The translations under genes were made by a program, and so were the position numbers. DNA of 64,000 nucleotides from Mycobacterium sp. 852013-50091_SCH5140682 (lineage in GTDB: Bacteria; Actinomycetota; Actinomycetes; Mycobacteriales; Mycobacteriaceae), in contig NZ_LZTB01000106.1 in assembly GCF_001665685.1 (NCBI RefSeq), positions 18,869-82,868 of the forward strand, read 5' to 3'. Shown here piece by piece: positions 40,645 through 49,587 of this stretch (within the stretch, counting starts at the first letter, position 1; each line of letters starts with the position of its first letter). Below the pieces are notes generated by a model. That model had not been told where the DNA came from. It ran no database searches and was given only the letters and a program-made list of their open reading frames with translations.

Positions 40645-42150
40645 ATGTCTGTTGCCGCGGAACTTCTTGACTACGACGACGTGCTCGCCGCTTACGACCC
40701 CGTGATGGGAATGGAGGTGCACGTCGAGCTCTCCACGGCGACCAAGATGTTCTGCGGCTGCGCCAACCGGTTCGGAGCCGAGCCCAACACCCAGGTGTGC
40801 CCCGTGTGCCTCGGCCTGCCCGGCTCGCTGCCCGTCCTCAACGAGGCCGCGGTGGAGTCGGCGATCCGCATCGGGCTGGCGCTGAACTGCCAGATCGCGC
40901 CATGGGGCCGGTTCGCCCGCAAGAACTACTTCTATCCCGATCAACCCAAGAACTACCAGATCTCGCAGTACGACGAGCCCATCGCGGTCAACGGATACCT
41001 CGACGTCCCGCTCGACGACGGCACCACCTGGCGCGTCGAGATCGAACGCGCGCACATGGAAGAGGACACCGGCAAGCTGACCCACCTTGGCAGCGACACC
41101 GGCCGCATCGCCGGTGCCACCACGTCGCTGGCCGACTACAACCGCGCAGGCGTTCCGCTGATCGAGATCGTCACCAAACCCATCGAGGGCACCGGCGAGC
41201 GGGCGCCGGAGATCGCTCGCGCGTATGTCACCGCGCTGCGGGACCTGTTGCGCGCGTTGGATGTTTCCGACGTGCGGATGGACCAGGGGTCGATGCGCTG
41301 CGACTCCAACGTGTCACTCAAGCTCAAGGGCGCCGCGGAGTTCGGCACCCGGACCGAGACCAAGAACGTCAACTCGCTCAAGAGCGTCGAGGTCGCGGTG
41401 CGCTACGAGATGCGCAGACAGGCCGCCGTGCTGCAGGCGGGCGGCACCGTGACACAGGAGACCCGGCACTTCCACGAGGACGGGCACACCACCGCGGGCC
41501 GCAGCAAGGAGACCGCGCAGGATTACCGCTATTTCCCCGAGCCTGATCTGGAGCCGATCGCGCCCAGCGATGAGCTGGTGGACCGGCTGCGCACTACCAT
41601 CCCCGAGCTTCCGTGGTTGGCGCGCAAGCGAATTCAGCAGGATTGGGGCATCTCCGACGAGGTGATGCGCGACCTGGTCAACGCAGGCGCCGTCGAACTG
41701 GTCGCCGCCACCGTCGAGCACGGCGCATCCAGCGAGGGTGCGCGCGCATGGTGGGGCAATTTCCTGGTGCAGAAAGCCAACGAAAGCGGCGTCGAACTCG
41801 ACGCGCTGCCGATCACCCCCGCGCAGGTGGCGGCGGTGCTGAAGCTGGTCGACGACGGGAAGCTGTCCACCAAGCTGGCCCGCCAGGTGGTCGAGGGCGT
41901 GCTGGCAGGCGAGGGCGAGCCCGAACAGGTGATGAACGATCGGGGCCTGGCCCTGGTCCGCGACGATTCGCTGATCCAGGCGGCCGTCGACGAGGCGTTG
42001 GCGGCCAACCCCGATATCGCCGAGAAGATCCGCGGTGGCAAGGTGCAGGCCGCGGGTGCTGTCGTGGGCGCGGTGATGAAGGCCACCAAGGGTTCGGCCG
42101 ACGCCGCCCGCGTGCGCGAACTGGTGTTGGCGGCCTGCGGCCAGGGATAG
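40645..42150 (+). CDS. gatB: Asp-tRNA(Asn)/Glu-tRNA(Gln) amidotransferase subunit B
   Basis: 501 aa. The start ATG 40645 has AGGA 8 bases upstream; a GTG at 40639 would add two residues. Landmarks are MGMEVHVELSTATKMFCGC, the second Cys pair VCPVCLGLPG, YFYPDQPKNYQISQYD, EEDTGKL and the C-terminal YqeY-like domain (about residues 335-500). It phosphorylates and amidates the Glu of misacylated tRNA. gatC and gatA lie 4-5 kb upstream, on the same strand but separated by pfkA and the MarR pair. Confidence 0.97.
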   Translation: MSVAAELLDYDDVLAAYDPVMGMEVHVELSTATKMFCGCANRFGAEPNTQVCPVCLGLPGSLPVLNEAAVESAIRIGLALNCQIAPWGRFARKNYFYPDQPKNYQISQYDEPIAVNGYLDVPLDDGTTWRVEIERAHMEEDTGKLTHLGSDTGRIAGATTSLADYNRAGVPLIEIVTKPIEGTGERAPEIARAYVTALRDLLRALDVSDVRMDQGSMRCDSNVSLKLKGAAEFGTRTETKNVNSLKSVEVAVRYEMRRQAAVLQAGGTVTQETRHFHEDGHTTAGRSKETAQDYRYFPEPDLEPIAPSDELVDRLRTTIPELPWLARKRIQQDWGISDEVMRDLVNAGAVELVAATVEHGASSEGARAWWGNFLVQKANESGVELDALPITPAQVAAVLKLVDDGKLSTKLARQVVEGVLAGEGEPEQVMNDRGLALVRDDSLIQAAVDEALAANPDIAEKIRGGKVQAAGAVVGAVMKATKGSADAARVRELVLAACGQG

Positions 42151-42153
42151 CGC

Positions 42154-42789
42154 TCAGCCCGCTCCGGCGAACATGGTCATCGCGACCATGGCGAACTGCT
42201 CCAGCCGTTCCCGCGGATACGGCGTCGCTTCGTTGATGGCGAGGCGGCCCAGCATCTCCGCGAACGACAGCATGGTGTGCCCGAGCAGCGCCGGATCGAG
42301 TTGTGCCAGGCGCGGATCCAGCGCCGTGCCTGCCTTCGCCAATTCCTGGGCGCGCATCACGACGTCGGAGCGCGCGGTGTGCAGCGCGTCGCGGTACTCG
42401 CGTGGCACGCTGTCGGGCGCGGTGAGGATGAGTCGCCATCGGGTCGGGTTCTCCAGCGCGCAGCGCACGAGCGCGGACACGGCGGCGGAGTAGGCGCCGC
42501 TGGGTTCGATGGCGGAGAGATCGGCCCGCATCGTCGCCCGCACCTGCTGCAGGCCGCGCTCGTGCTCGCGGGTCAGCAGCGCGGCGACCAGCTCGGCCCG
42601 GGTATGAAACGCCTTGTACAGCACCGGTTTACCGACACCGCCTGCCTCGGCGACGGCCTCCATGCTCAGCTCTTGCAGCGGGCAGTCGGCAAGCACCGTC
42701 ATCGCCGCATCGAGCAGCTGTTGCTGGCGTTGCTCGCGTGGCAGCCGCGGCGCGTATCTACGGCGCTGGCGGTCGGGCATCCGGCTCAT
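42154..42789 (-). CDS. TetR-family transcriptional regulator
   Basis: 211 aa. The N-terminal helix-turn-helix (about residues 22-68) reads QLLDAAMTVLADCPLQELSM then VAEAGGVGKPVLYKAFHTRA. The C-terminal ligand-binding region has no distinctive motif. It lies convergent with gatB (3 bases) and 84 bases downstream of lppZ on the same strand. The target genes are unknown. Confidence 0.9.
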   Translation of the reverse strand: MSRMPDRQRRRYAPRLPREQRQQQLLDAAMTVLADCPLQELSMEAVAEAGGVGKPVLYKAFHTRAELVAALLTREHERGLQQVRATMRADLSAIEPSGAYSAAVSALVRCALENPTRWRLILTAPDSVPREYRDALHTARSDVVMRAQELAKAGTALDPRLAQLDPALLGHTMLSFAEMLGRLAINEATPYPRERLEQFAMVAMTMFAGAG

Positions 42790-42873
42790 GCTACGGGACG
42801 CCGTGTGCGGGCGCGGTTCAGGCGGAGCTGCGGGCCGCGCCGGCCGCGGCGCGATATCGAAAAGCGTTGTGTA

Positions 42874-43995
42874 TCAGGTCTTGTCGGCGTTGCTGCGGGG
42901 GAAGCCACCGCCCTGCGGGAACAGCGGGAACACCACGTCGTCGAGCTTCTCGGCGTCACCGGCCGTCCGGTTCACCGTCGCGCCCCACACGTTGCCGTCG
43001 GGTGAGAGTTGCAGTGCCCAGGCGTGGCCGCGGACGTTGTCGCGGAGCACCTCAGGTTCACCCGTGACCGCACCGGTGTCCTTGGCCAACCGCACGGCGA
43101 CGGTCTTCTTGGTGTTGACCAAGTTGACCAGCACGGTGCTGTCGAGGGCTGCGCACCCGGCCACCCCTGGCTTGTCCGGCCAGGTCCACACCGTCGACAC
43201 CTTGGAATCCTTGGTGATCCGCTGCAGGCGGTCGGCGGTCGGGCCGCGGTCGGTGACGTACAGAGAACCGTCGGTCGGATCCACGCACATGCTGCCGCCG
43301 GCACCCAAGCCGCTCAACGCGGTGGTGACCGGCGCCTGATTGACCGTGGTGGGCTGCTCGATCCGCAGCACCTTGCCCGCCAGCGAGGCCGGATCGGCTG
43401 CCATGGCCGGATTGCCCGCGTCACCGGTCTGCACCAGCAGCGTGGTCGGACTGGTGAAGATCAGCGAGCCGGTGTTGCCGGTCGCGCCTTTGGGGATGCC
43501 CGTCAGGATCGGCTTGGGCGGATCGGTGTTGGCGATGCGGATGACCCGGTTGTCGGTCGGCGTACTGATGTAGGCGTACATCAGCCGGTCCTGCGCGTAG
43601 GTGGGGGACAGGACGATGTCGAGCAGACCGCCGTCGCCGGAGGGATCGACGGGGATGACCACCTTGACCTTCGGTTCGGCCTTGGTGGATACCTCTTTGA
43701 CAGCACCGGTGAGCCGTTCGGCGACGAGCGCCGACTGGCTGTCGGGGCCCATGATCAAACCGCTGGTGCTGTCCAGGCAGCCCTGCATCACCCCGGGTGC
43801 CGGGCATTCCTTGGGGAAAGGTTTTGCCGGCAGCGGCGGAGGAGGTGGCGGCGACGAGGACGGCGGCGGGCCCATTTGAGGTTCGGTGGTGAACGGCTCC
43901 GACTGGGCCGCGTTGAACCGAGCACACCCCGAGCCGGCCAACATCACGGCACACACAACGGCGGCCACCACCGATATCCGCCGACGCGATTCCAT
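42874..43995 (-). CDS. lppZ: Lipoprotein LppZ, beta-propeller type
   Basis: 373 aa. The signal peptide ends in a lipobox LAGSGC with Cys at about residue 24. A Pro-rich linker (SSSPPPPPPLP) follows. The mature domain resembles a glucose/sorbosone dehydrogenase-like beta-propeller (VAERLTGAVKEV, LDIVLSPTYAQDRLMYAYIS, GNTGSLIFTSPTTLLVQTGD, GKVLRIEQP). Length equals my memory of M. tuberculosis LppZ (Rv3006). It is anchored at the outer face of the membrane; its substrate is unknown. It is divergent from the DoxX gene. Confidence 0.88.
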   Translation of the reverse strand: MESRRRISVVAAVVCAVMLAGSGCARFNAAQSEPFTTEPQMGPPPSSSPPPPPPLPAKPFPKECPAPGVMQGCLDSTSGLIMGPDSQSALVAERLTGAVKEVSTKAEPKVKVVIPVDPSGDGGLLDIVLSPTYAQDRLMYAYISTPTDNRVIRIANTDPPKPILTGIPKGATGNTGSLIFTSPTTLLVQTGDAGNPAMAADPASLAGKVLRIEQPTTVNQAPVTTALSGLGAGGSMCVDPTDGSLYVTDRGPTADRLQRITKDSKVSTVWTWPDKPGVAGCAALDSTVLVNLVNTKKTVAVRLAKDTGAVTGEPEVLRDNVRGHAWALQLSPDGNVWGATVNRTAGDAEKLDDVVFPLFPQGGGFPRSNADKT

Positions 43996-44141
43996 GTCGC
44001 CAGATTACGGATGGTCGCGCAGTGCTCGCCACGCCGGGCAACCGTGTCCTTTGCGGTAACAGCGTCTCAGGTGCCAATACCAGGCGGCAGCGCCGGGGTA
44101 AATACCCGGTTCGGGCTTGACTTGCACTTACCCTGGGCAGC

Positions 44142-44993
44142 GTGACCAGTCACTCGCAGGACCCACTCGCTTGGCAGAGACCAGATAGTTCGGGCACCGG
44201 CGACTCCGCCAGACCTGCCACGGCGAGCCTGGTCGACCCCGAAGACGATCTGCCGTCGGCCACGTACGGCGGCGATTTCGAAACCACCGCCATCCCGCGG
44301 TACGACTCCGCCAAGCCTGCTGACCAGTCAGGTTTCCCGCTGATGGGCGAGCCCGAGCCGCTGCCATACGTGCAGCCGGGCCTGCGTCAGCCGCTCGGTC
44401 CCTACGGCGCCGAACCCGCCGAGATCGAACGCGACCCCATGCTCGACGACCGCGTGAGAGCGGCGGGCCGACGCGGCACCCAGGACCTGGGGCTGCTCAT
44501 CCTGCGCCTGGCCGTGGGCGGGCTACTGATCATCCACGGCCTGCAGAAGGCATTCGGCTGGTGGGGTGGCCCCGGCCTCGACGGGTTCAAGACCTGGCTG
44601 CAGCACGCAGGTTTCCAGCACGCCGACATCGTGACCTACGTTGCGACCGGCGGCGAGCTGGCCATCGGTGTGCTGCTGGTCCTCGGCCTCTTCACCCCGG
44701 TCGCGGCGGCCGGCGCACTGGCCTATCTGATCAACGGCGTGCTGGTCGATGCGATGGCCGCGCACGAGGACGCCCGACTGTCCAGTTTCATGACCGACGG
44801 CCACGAATATCGGCTGATTCCTGTCGCCGTCGCCGCCGCGATCGTGCTGACCGGTCCAGGTCGGTACGGTTTCGACGCCGGGCGGGGCTGGGCGCGCCGC
44901 CCGTTCGTCGGGTCGTTCGTCGCGCTGCTGGTGGGCATCGGCGTCGGAATCGGACTGTGGGCCCTGCTCAACGGCGGAAATCCGCTGCGCTGA
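44142..44993 (+). CDS. DoxX-family membrane protein (Rv3005c-like)
   Basis: 283 aa from GTG 44142. The N-terminal 105 residues are hydrophilic; four membrane helices follow (about 113-133, 162-182, 188-208, 227-245), plus one near 253-275. The DoxX signature is LILRLAVGGLLIIHGLQKAFG and GGELAIGVLLVLGLFTP. The M. tuberculosis homologue is described as part of a membrane oxidoreductase complex with SodA and SseA; those genes are not here. It is divergent from lppZ. Confidence 0.87.
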   Translation: MTSHSQDPLAWQRPDSSGTGDSARPATASLVDPEDDLPSATYGGDFETTAIPRYDSAKPADQSGFPLMGEPEPLPYVQPGLRQPLGPYGAEPAEIERDPMLDDRVRAAGRRGTQDLGLLILRLAVGGLLIIHGLQKAFGWWGGPGLDGFKTWLQHAGFQHADIVTYVATGGELAIGVLLVLGLFTPVAAAGALAYLINGVLVDAMAAHEDARLSSFMTDGHEYRLIPVAVAAAIVLTGPGRYGFDAGRGWARRPFVGSFVALLVGIGVGIGLWALLNGGNPLR

Positions 44994-44998
44994 CGGCG

Positions 44999-45397
44999 CT
45001 ACGCGTACGGGTTCGGGACGCGTCCGCCGCTGACCTCGGTGAGCAGCGGAAGCATCGCAAACGTGACCGCAGGTAGGCGCAGTTCTGATCCGTCACGCAA
45101 GTGGGCGACGGCCCACGACGACCGGTCGAAACGTAATCCGTCGATCTCCGGCCACGCCACCGTGCGGCTGCCGAGCAGCGAGCGCGCGGTCACGCCGTCA
45201 TGATCAGCGATGGTCCGGTAGCGGATGATGGCGTAGGACAACCCGATCGGCAGGATCAACAGGGGCGTGCCCCAGGTGGGATTGGTGAGCACCAACGTCA
45301 GCAGGCCGAGTGCAAAGAACCCGACCGCGATGTGCGCCATCGGCGACATTCGGATGACGACCGGTTTGGTTGCAGAACGGGAGCTCACGACATCCAT
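44999..45397 (-). CDS. Small PH-domain membrane protein (CFP-6/Rv3004-like)
   Basis: 132 aa. Two close membrane helices are at about residues 21-37 and 43-60 (PMAHIAVGFFALGLLTLVL and GTPLLILPIGLSYAII). A bacterial PH-like domain follows: HDGVTARSLLGSRTVAWPEIDGL, then ELRLPAVTFAMLP and the end GGRVPNPYA. It resembles CFP-6 from memory; an internal ATG (MAHIAV) would match that shorter protein. It is convergent with DoxX (5 bases) and divergent from ilvB. Confidence 0.82.
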   Translation of the reverse strand: MDVVSSRSATKPVVIRMSPMAHIAVGFFALGLLTLVLTNPTWGTPLLILPIGLSYAIIRYRTIADHDGVTARSLLGSRTVAWPEIDGLRFDRSSWAVAHLRDGSELRLPAVTFAMLPLLTEVSGGRVPNPYA

Positions 45398-45462
45398 CCT
45401 TGCACTGCGCGCGGTCGGGTCCGGCCCGGTGTCCCGAGCGGTCGGCGCAGGCCGGCCGCAAT

Positions 45463-45492
45463 TTGACCTTCGACCTGTGCGCCAGCTACCGT
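45463..45492 (+). promoter_or_regulatory. Predicted ilvB promoter
   Basis: TTGACC (45463-45468) and TACCGT (45487-45492) with an 18-base spacer. The expected start of transcription, 6-9 bases on, falls at or just before the leader ATG at 45501, so the leader mRNA is probably leaderless. Confidence 0.65.
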
Positions 45493-45500
45493 CAATGGTT

Positions 45501-45572
45501 ATGCAGACCCCCGGATTGCTCGTAGTAATTGGTTGGCGCGTTGATGCCGCGCTGGCCCTCTGCCGGGCATAG
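45501..45572 (+). CDS. ilvB leader peptide
   Basis: 23 codons, starting MQTPG and containing a Leu-Leu-Val-Val-Ile run (codons 6-10), followed by stop TAG. Branched-chain codons in a short reading frame directly ahead of a terminator are the mark of transcription attenuation of acetolactate synthase. Shortage of charged Leu, Val or Ile tRNA should stall the ribosome near 45516-45530. The same arrangement is known upstream of ilvB in other actinobacteria. It is probably translated from a leaderless mRNA. Confidence 0.85.
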   Translation: MQTPGLLVVIGWRVDAALALCRA

Positions 45573-45626
45573 CCAACAGCATCGACGCGCCACCCTCGTA
45601 CAGCAGCCTGCTGACGGGGGTTTTTT
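45535..45626 (+). promoter_or_regulatory. ilvB attenuator (alternative stems and terminator)
   Basis: A 12-bp stem can form between 45535-45546 and 45580-45591 (one G-U pair). The terminator stem is 45593-45599/45614-45620 plus CAGCA (45601-45605) with TGCTG (45609-45613), then six T (45621-45626). An earlier CAGCA (45577-45581) could pair with the same TGCTG and act as antiterminator. A ribosome stalled on the Leu-Val-Ile codons would cover 45535-45546, releasing the antiterminator. The switch geometry is inferred. Confidence 0.75.
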
Positions 45627-45693
45627 GTTGCTTCCAGCGCGTCTGACCATCATTGAAAACCGAGATTTCCGAAGAGAACGTGAAGAGGAAACC

Positions 45694-47556
45694 GTGAGCG
45701 CACCGACAACGCGACCGCCCGAACAGTCGGCCGACCCGGCCAACGGCACGTCGACCGCCGCCCAGTCCACGCAGACCCAGTCGAAAAGGGTTGCGCCGCT
45801 TCAGATGACAGGCGCTCAGGCGGTCATCCGTTCGCTGGAGGAGATCGGCGTCGACGTCATCTTCGGCATCCCCGGCGGAGCGGTGCTGCCCGTCTACGAT
45901 CCGCTCTTCGACTCGCAGAAGCTGCGCCACGTGTTGGTGCGCCACGAGCAGGGCGCAGGCCACGCCGCGAGTGGATACGCCCACGCCACCGGCAAGGTCG
46001 GCGTGATGATGGCCACCTCGGGCCCGGGGGCGACCAACCTGGTGACGCCGTTGGCCGATGCTCAGATGGATTCGATTCCGGTGGTGGCGATCACCGGTCA
46101 GGTCGGACGCAGCCTGATCGGTACCGACGCCTTCCAGGAAGCCGACATCTCCGGCATCACGATGCCGATCACCAAGCACAACTTCCTGGTTCGCAACGGC
46201 GACGACATCCCCAAGGTCATCGCCGAGGCCTTCCACATCGCAGCGAGCGGACGGCCGGGTGCGGTTCTCGTCGACATCCCCAAGGACATCCTGCAGGGGC
46301 AGTGCACGTTCAGCTGGCCGCCGCGCATCGACCTGCCCGGCTACAAGCCGAACACCAAGCCGCACAACCGCCAGATCCGGGAGGCCGCCAAGCTGATCTC
46401 GGAGGCCAGCAAGCCGGTGCTCTATGTCGGTGGCGGCGTGATCCGCGGCGACGCGTGTGAACAGTTGCTGGAACTGGCCGAATTGACCGGGATCCCGGTG
46501 GTCACCACGCTGATGGCCCGCGGCGCTTTCCCCGACAGCCACCCTCAGCACATGGGGATGCCGGGTATGCACGGCACGGTGTCGGCGGTGGCGGCGTTGC
46601 AGCGCAGTGACCTGCTGATCGCGCTGGGCACCCGCTTCGACGACCGGGTGACGGGGCAGCTGTCCTCGTTCGCGCCGGACGCCAAGGTGATCCACGCCGA
46701 CATCGACCCGGCTGAGATCGGCAAGAACCGGCACGCCGACGTCCCGATCGTGGGCGACGTCAAGGCCGTCATCACCGATCTGACCGAGGCGTTGCGCAAG
46801 ATCGGCACCAGTGCGGCGACGCTGAAGCTGGACGGCTGGTGGGAGTACCTGAGCGGCGTCAAGAGCACCTACCCGCTGAGCTACGGCCCGCAGAGTGACG
46901 GCAGCCTGAGCCCCGAGTACGTGATCGAGACCCTGGGCAAGCTCGCCGGGCCCGACGCCGTCTATGTCGCCGGGGTGGGCCAGCACCAGATGTGGGCCGC
47001 ACAGTTCGTGAAGTACGAGAACCCGCGCACCTGGCTGAACTCGGGTGGTCTGGGCACCATGGGCTTCGCGGTTCCGGCGGCCATGGGCGCGAAGTTCGCC
47101 AGGCCCGAAGCCGAGGTGTGGGCCATCGACGGCGACGGTTGCTTCCAGATGACCAACCAGGAGTTGGCCACCTGCGCGCTCGAGGGTGCGCCCATCAAGG
47201 TCGCGCTGATCAACAACGGCAACCTGGGCATGGTGCGGCAGTGGCAGACGCTGTTCTACGACGAGCGCTACAGCCAGACCAACCTGGCCACCCACTCGCA
47301 CCGGATTCCGGACTTCGTCAAGCTGGCCGAGGCCCTGGGTTGCGTCGGATTGCGTTGTGAGCGTGCCGAAGACGTCGAAGACGTGATCCGGCAGGCTCAG
47401 GCCATCAACGACCGCCCGGTGGTGATCGACTTCATCGTCGGCGCCGATGCGCAGGTGTGGCCGATGGTCGCCGCAGGCACCAGCAACGACGAGATCATGG
47501 CGGCGCGGGACATCCGGCCGTTGTTTGATGACGAAGGCAACGAGGGACACGCCTGA
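45694..47556 (+). CDS. ilvB: Acetolactate synthase large subunit
   Basis: 620 aa from GTG 45694 with AGAGGAA 5 bases upstream; the upstream open frame belongs to the attenuator. The thiamine-diphosphate Glu is in LVRHEQGAGHAASGYAH (about residue 85). The ThDP motif is DGDGCFQMTNQELAT followed by INNGNLGMVRQW. It condenses pyruvate to acetolactate (or with 2-ketobutyrate) at the start of Val, Leu and Ile synthesis. The A of its stop is the A of the ilvN start (TGATG). Confidence 0.98.
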   Translation: MSAPTTRPPEQSADPANGTSTAAQSTQTQSKRVAPLQMTGAQAVIRSLEEIGVDVIFGIPGGAVLPVYDPLFDSQKLRHVLVRHEQGAGHAASGYAHATGKVGVMMATSGPGATNLVTPLADAQMDSIPVVAITGQVGRSLIGTDAFQEADISGITMPITKHNFLVRNGDDIPKVIAEAFHIAASGRPGAVLVDIPKDILQGQCTFSWPPRIDLPGYKPNTKPHNRQIREAAKLISEASKPVLYVGGGVIRGDACEQLLELAELTGIPVVTTLMARGAFPDSHPQHMGMPGMHGTVSAVAALQRSDLLIALGTRFDDRVTGQLSSFAPDAKVIHADIDPAEIGKNRHADVPIVGDVKAVITDLTEALRKIGTSAATLKLDGWWEYLSGVKSTYPLSYGPQSDGSLSPEYVIETLGKLAGPDAVYVAGVGQHQMWAAQFVKYENPRTWLNSGGLGTMGFAVPAAMGAKFARPEAEVWAIDGDGCFQMTNQELATCALEGAPIKVALINNGNLGMVRQWQTLFYDERYSQTNLATHSHRIPDFVKLAEALGCVGLRCERAEDVEDVIRQAQAINDRPVVIDFIVGADAQVWPMVAAGTSNDEIMAARDIRPLFDDEGNEGHA

Positions 47557-48068
47557 TGACCAACGCAACTCCCACCCACACCTTGTCGGTGCTCGTCGAG
47601 GACAAGCCGGGCGTGCTCGCGCGCGTGGCGTCGTTGTTCTCGCGGCGCGGCTACAACATCCAGTCGCTGGCCGTCGGTGCGACGGAGCAGAAGGACATGT
47701 CCCGGATGACCATCGTGGTCAGCGTCGAGGACTCGCCGCTGGAGCAGATCACCAAGCAGCTCAACAAGCTGATCAACGTGATCAAGATCGTCGAGCAGGA
47801 CGAGGACAATTCGGTGGCCCGCGAGCTGGCGCTGATCAAGGTGCGGGCCGATGCGAGCACCCGCAGCCAGGTGATCGAAGCGGTCAACCTGTTCCGTGCC
47901 AAGGTCGTCGACGTGTCGACGGAGTCGCTGACCGTCGAGGCCACCGGCACGCAGGAGAAATTGGAAGCCCTATTGCGCGTCCTGGAGCCGTACGGTATCC
48001 GGGAGCTTGCGCAGTCCGGCGTGGTGTCGGTGTCACGCGGTCCGCGCGGCATCGGGACGGCGAAGTAG
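47556..48068 (+). CDS. ilvN: Acetolactate synthase small (regulatory) subunit
   Basis: 170 aa. The N-terminal ACT domain reads TLSVLVEDKPGVLARVASLF and RRGYNIQSLAVG; the C-terminal half (about residues 85-160) is the ALS_ss_C part. It confers valine feedback inhibition on IlvB. Translationally coupled to ilvB and 47 bases before ilvC, so the three form one operon under attenuation. Confidence 0.97.
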   Translation: MTNATPTHTLSVLVEDKPGVLARVASLFSRRGYNIQSLAVGATEQKDMSRMTIVVSVEDSPLEQITKQLNKLINVIKIVEQDEDNSVARELALIKVRADASTRSQVIEAVNLFRAKVVDVSTESLTVEATGTQEKLEALLRVLEPYGIRELAQSGVVSVSRGPRGIGTAK

Positions 48069-48115
48069 CGTCACTAACAAGCTGTAGAGCTAGGAAAGAG
48101 AAGGAAAACTCACGC

Positions 48116-49129
48116 ATGGCAATCGAACTGTTCTACGACGACGACGCGGATCTGTCGATCATCCAGGGCCGCAAGGTCGGTGTGATCGGCTACGGCAGCC
48201 AGGGCCACGCCCATTCGCTGTCGCTGCGCGACTCGGGGGTGCAGGTCAAGGTCGGTCTGAAGGAGGGCTCGAAGTCCCGCGTCAAGGTCGAGGAGCAGGG
48301 CCTGGAGGTCGACACCCCGGCTGAGGTGGCCAAGTGGGCCGACGTGATCATGGTGCTCGCGCCCGACACCGCGCAGGCCGAGATCTTCAAGAACGACATC
48401 GAGCCCAACCTCGAAGACGGCAACGCGCTGTTCTTCGGCCACGGCCTGAACATCCACTTCGGCCTGATCAAGCCCCCGGCCAACGTCACCGTCGGCATGG
48501 TCGCCCCCAAGGGCCCCGGCCACCTGGTGCGTCGCCAGTTCGTCGACGGCAAGGGCGTGCCCTGCCTGATCGCCATCGACCAGGACCCCAAGGGTGAGGG
48601 CCAGGCGCTGGCGCTGTCGTACGCCGCCGCGATCGGCGGGGCGCGCGCCGGCGTCATCAAGACCACCTTCAAGGAAGAGACCGAGACCGACCTGTTCGGT
48701 GAGCAGGCCGTCCTCTGTGGTGGCACCGAAGAACTGGTCAAGGCTGGCTTCGAGGTCATGGTCGAGGCGGGCTACGCCCCCGAGATGGCCTACTTCGAGG
48801 TGCTGCACGAGCTCAAGCTCATCGTCGACCTCATGTACGAGGGCGGCATCGCCCGCATGAACTACTCGGTGTCCGACACCGCCGAATTCGGTGGCTACCT
48901 GTCGGGCCCGCGGGTCATCGACGCCGACACCAAGGAGCGGATGCGCGCCATCCTCAAGGACATCCAGGACGGCACCTTCGTCAAGCGCCTCGTCGCCAAC
49001 GTCGAGAACGGCAACAAGGAGCTCGAGGGTCTGCGTAAGGCCAACGCCGAGCACCCGATCGAGGTCACCGGCAAGAAGCTGCGCGACCTGATGAGCTGGG
49101 TCGACCGGCCGATCACCGAAACGGCCTAG
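48116..49129 (+). CDS. ilvC: Ketol-acid reductoisomerase
   Basis: 337 aa, class I. The NADP loop is GVIGYGSQGHAHSLSLRDSG; the catalytic His-containing segment is MVAPKGPGHLVRRQF; Mg-binding acidic residues are in KEETETDLFGEQAVLCGG and FEVLHELKLIVDLMYEGG. It reduces and isomerises acetolactate to the dihydroxy acid. AGAAGG precedes the ATG by 9 bases. It is followed by a strong hairpin. Confidence 0.98.
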   Translation: MAIELFYDDDADLSIIQGRKVGVIGYGSQGHAHSLSLRDSGVQVKVGLKEGSKSRVKVEEQGLEVDTPAEVAKWADVIMVLAPDTAQAEIFKNDIEPNLEDGNALFFGHGLNIHFGLIKPPANVTVGMVAPKGPGHLVRRQFVDGKGVPCLIAIDQDPKGEGQALALSYAAAIGGARAGVIKTTFKEETETDLFGEQAVLCGGTEELVKAGFEVMVEAGYAPEMAYFEVLHELKLIVDLMYEGGIARMNYSVSDTAEFGGYLSGPRVIDADTKERMRAILKDIQDGTFVKRLVANVENGNKELEGLRKANAEHPIEVTGKKLRDLMSWVDRPITETA

Positions 49130-49143
49130 TACACACGCCGACT

Positions 49144-49193
49144 GGCCAGTTATTGCACGCGAAGTTCGAAAAAGCGTGCAATAACTGGCCTTT
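49144..49193 (+). terminator. Terminator-like hairpin after ilvC
   Basis: Arms GGCCAGTTATTGCACGC (49144-49160) and GCGTGCAATAACTGGCC (49174-49190) are perfect 17-base complements with a 13-base loop, followed by TTT. It separates ilvC from a convergent gene (stop at 49201). It may also be a copy of a dispersed palindromic element, as the stem is unusually AT-containing for a local terminator. Confidence 0.75.
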
Positions 49194-49200
49194 CGCGTTT

Positions 49201-49542
49201 CTAGATGATCCGGTAACCGATGCCTGCCAGGGTGCGCTCGACGTTTCTGCCGTCGGCGCTGCCGGGCAACTTCTCGTCCCTGTCGATTTGTAGGGCCTCG
49301 CCCGTCACCCCGTACAGGTCCGTCGACACCGGGTCGTCGGGTTCGGCAGGTTCGATGCGACCGTCCGGGTAGATGTACTGCGCCCGCATGGCCCATGTGG
49401 TCTGCTCCGCGGCGATCACGTGATAGCCGCACAGTGGCGGGCTCACCCGATACAGCTCGAGATCACCGACCCCGATGATCTTCATGACCGGGTCGGTATG
49501 CGGAACGGACCCGACCAAGCGCGCAACTCCCCAAGTGCTCAC
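49201..49542 (-). CDS. Conserved hypothetical protein, 113 aa
   Basis: Not recognised. It is a soluble, acidic protein with no membrane segment. An ordered-looking core includes GDLELYRVSPPLCGYHVIAA, YIYPDGRIEPAEPDDP and a C-terminal TLAGIGYRII. Convergent with ilvC and about 45 bases from the following flavodoxin-like gene on the same strand. Codon use looks like its neighbours, so it is probably real. No function can be suggested. Confidence 0.6.
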   Translation of the reverse strand: MSTWGVARLVGSVPHTDPVMKIIGVGDLELYRVSPPLCGYHVIAAEQTTWAMRAQYIYPDGRIEPAEPDDPVSTDLYGVTGEALQIDRDEKLPGSADGRNVERTLAGIGYRII

Positions 49543-49587
49543 GGCTCAACCGTAAGGCCGGCCAATGGCGCGCAAGCGCAGCAGTTT

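Noticed and set aside
45529..45693. 55-codon N-terminal extension of ilvB
   Set aside because: It overlaps the leader peptide and terminator in another frame; GTG 45694 has a good ribosome site and matches family length.
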